This document shows positions 5,738 to 6,435 of a DNA stretch of 6,435 nucleotides, in pieces. The notes below the pieces were generated by a model, which was given only the letters and a program-made list of their open reading frames with translations, searched no databases and was not told the DNA's origin. The stretch's first letter is position 1. Every line of letters starts with the position of its first letter. The stretch comes from Chlamydiota bacterium (GTDB lineage: Bacteria > Chlamydiota > Chlamydiia > Chlamydiales > SM23-39). The stretch spans positions 1 to 6,435 of the forward strand of contig DAIDIM010000039.1 in NCBI GenBank assembly GCA_027459365.1. The letters are read 5' to 3'. The translations under genes were made by a program, and so were the position numbers.

Positions 5738-5765
5738 GTTGCCAATTACGCATCGAGTTGGCAAC
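5738..5765. repeat. perfect 8-bp hairpin just after the 4446 gene
   Basis: GTTGCCAA (5738-5745) and TTGGCAAC (5758-5765) pair around a 12-nt loop, beginning two bases after the stop codon. No T-run follows on either strand, so it is more likely a 3'-end stabilising stem or part of a compound terminator than a simple intrinsic terminator. Confidence 0.45.
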
Positions 5766-5769
5766 CAAA

Positions 5770-5807
5770 AGTCTGGTTAGCTCTCTAAGCTCTTCAGACT
5801 CATTTTA
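5770..5807 (+). terminator. candidate terminator of the 4446 gene
   Basis: AGTCTG (5770-5775) pairs with CAGACT (5795-5800), and inside it TTAG (5777-5780) pairs with CTAA (5785-5788) around CTCT. The stem is followed by CATTTTATG, a weak T-tract. It is plausible as the second hairpin of a compound terminator; a longer palindrome follows at 5829. Confidence 0.4.
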
Positions 5808-5828
5808 TGTAAAAGTTTTTTCATGAAG

Positions 5829-5880
5829 GAGCCATTCTCGGTGTGAATTCTTCGAGGAGATCGGGAATGGCTCTCTATTT
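5829..5880. repeat. long palindrome upstream of smpB, recurring downstream
   Basis: GAGCCATTCTCG (5829-5840) pairs with CGGGAATGGCTC (5862-5873) over 12 positions with one G-T wobble, enclosing 21 nt, and is followed by TCTATTT. It could terminate plus-strand transcription before smpB. A closely similar left half recurs at 6411-6435, which suggests a dispersed REP-like or small non-autonomous element rather than a unique terminator. Confidence 0.6.
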
Positions 5881-5943
5881 ATAACCCTATACGAATTATC
5901 TCCTCATCCATTAGTATTTGAGATATTTTGAGAATAAGGTATT

Positions 5944-6384
5944 ATGTCAAATGAATTGGTCTCAAATCGAAAAGCCGGCCACGATTACGAAATCTTAGAA
6001 ACATTTGAGGCAGGGATCATTCTTTTGGGCACTGAAATTAAGTCGCTTCGGAACCATGGGGGCTCTTTGCAAGACGCGTTTGTCGATGTACGAGGTCCTG
6101 AATTTCTCCTCATGAATTCGAGCATTGCCCCTTACAGTTTTGGCAACGTTTTCAATCATGAAGAAAAGAGATCTCGTAAGCTGCTTCTCCATAAGCGTGA
6201 GATCGAAAAACTGCGCAGTACGGTTGTCCAAAAAGGACTTGCTCTCATTCCCCTTTCTATCTACTTAAAAAAAGGGATTGCCAAAGTCAAAATCGCTCTA
6301 GCAAAAGGCAAAAAGAGCTATGATAAACGCTCATCACTCAAAGAGCGTGAGCATCGTCGTTCCATGGAACGTCAAGAAGAGTAG
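5944..6384 (+). CDS. smpB: SsrA (tmRNA)-binding protein SmpB
   Basis: Protein of 146 residues, slightly shorter than Escherichia coli SmpB (160). SmpB binds the tRNA-like part of tmRNA and brings it to stalled ribosomes, where its C-terminal tail occupies the empty mRNA channel during trans-translation; the stalled peptide is then tagged for degradation. Family hallmarks run in order: NRKAGHDYEI (about 8-17), FEAGI then GTEIKSLR (about 29-36), RKLLLHKREIEKL, LSIYLKKGIAKVKIALAKGKK and SYDKRSSLKERE. The tail after KERE (HRRSMERQEE) is short, basic then acidic. The ATG at 5944 follows TAAGG with a short 4-nt spacing and gives the N-terminus expected of the family. The N-terminal wording is the best clue to a chlamydial host. 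It stands alone between palindromic repeats; the tmRNA gene itself is not in the window. Confidence 0.97.
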   Translation: MSNELVSNRKAGHDYEILETFEAGIILLGTEIKSLRNHGGSLQDAFVDVRGPEFLLMNSSIAPYSFGNVFNHEEKRSRKLLLHKREIEKLRSTVVQKGLALIPLSIYLKKGIAKVKIALAKGKKSYDKRSSLKEREHRRSMERQEE

Positions 6385-6410
6385 ATGGGTAATGCAAAGT
6401 GGTACATAGA

Positions 6411-6435
6411 GAGCCATTCCCGATGTGCCTCTTCG
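6411..6435. repeat. second, window-truncated copy of the smpB-flanking palindrome
   Basis: GAGCCATTCCCGATGTG (6411-6427) then CTCTTCG matches the left half of the element at 5829 (GAGCCATTCTCGGTGTG, later TTCTTCG) with few differences. It begins 26 bp after the smpB stop. In the complementary sense, ATAGAGAGCCATTCCCGAT is identical to the right arm of the first copy. The right half, if present, is beyond the window end. It could also serve as the smpB terminator. Confidence 0.5.

Larger units (their letters stand above)
5736..5943. other. intergenic stretch before smpB
   Basis: There is no supported gene here. It contains three hairpins in series (5738-5765, 5770-5800, 5829-5873). The last 65 bases before smpB presumably carry its promoter, but I find no pair of boxes good enough to call. 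Confidence 0.5.

Noticed and set aside
5736..5830. tRNA-like or tmRNA-like gene in the hairpin-rich spacer
   Set aside because: The stems do not form a cloverleaf, no T-loop GTTCRA motif and no CCA-compatible acceptor stem is present, and no ANDYALAA-type tag is encoded.
1..6435. CRISPR array, phage or defence system
   Set aside because: The only regular repeats are the in-frame MORN units, without spacers. No Cas, phage structural, restriction or toxin-antitoxin protein is encoded in the window.

Overview
The window looks like a piece of an AT-rich genome from the phylum Chlamydiae, most likely an amoeba- or arthropod-associated lineage (Parachlamydiales-type) rather than Chlamydia itself. 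The taxonomic hint comes from the SmpB sequence, whose N-terminus (ELVSNRKAGHDYEILE, then GTEIKSLRNHGGSLQD) reads like chlamydial SmpB, and from the company it keeps: a MORN-repeat effector-like protein, an IS1634-type transposase and a small cysteine-rich lipoprotein. This is inference; no database was searched.

Layout, left to right. Positions 1-28 hold the first codons of a gene leaving the window on the minus strand, with a clear Shine-Dalgarno site. A divergent intergenic region (29-174) carries an extended -10 promoter for the plus-strand gene at 175-1545. That gene encodes seven 23-residue MORN repeats followed by an unrecognised domain with spaced His, Asn and Cys motifs that suggest a cysteine-hydrolase-like fold. 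A 35-codon ORF overlaps its 3' end. Next comes a complete IS1634-like transposase gene (1753-3573, minus). It is framed by a 13-bp inverted repeat (1677-1689 and 3774-3786), and hairpins lie at both edges. The IS separates the MORN gene from a minus-strand lipoprotein gene (3793-4320) that has its own rho-independent terminator beside or inside the IS end.

The lipoprotein gene and a plus-strand gene of unknown function (4446-5735, several winged-helix-like segments) are divergently transcribed from promoters whose -35 boxes appear to overlap. A hairpin-rich spacer (5736-5943) follows, then smpB (5944-6384), the tmRNA-binding trans-translation factor. A palindromic sequence upstream of smpB recurs in part just downstream of it, at the window edge.

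Only smpB and the transposase have functions that are secure from the sequence. The MORN protein and the lipoprotein can be placed by domain type or localisation. The 4446-5735 gene is unrecognised. No rRNA, tRNA or CRISPR array was seen. The genes do not form one pathway: the window is a core gene (smpB) beside an accessory, IS-containing region.
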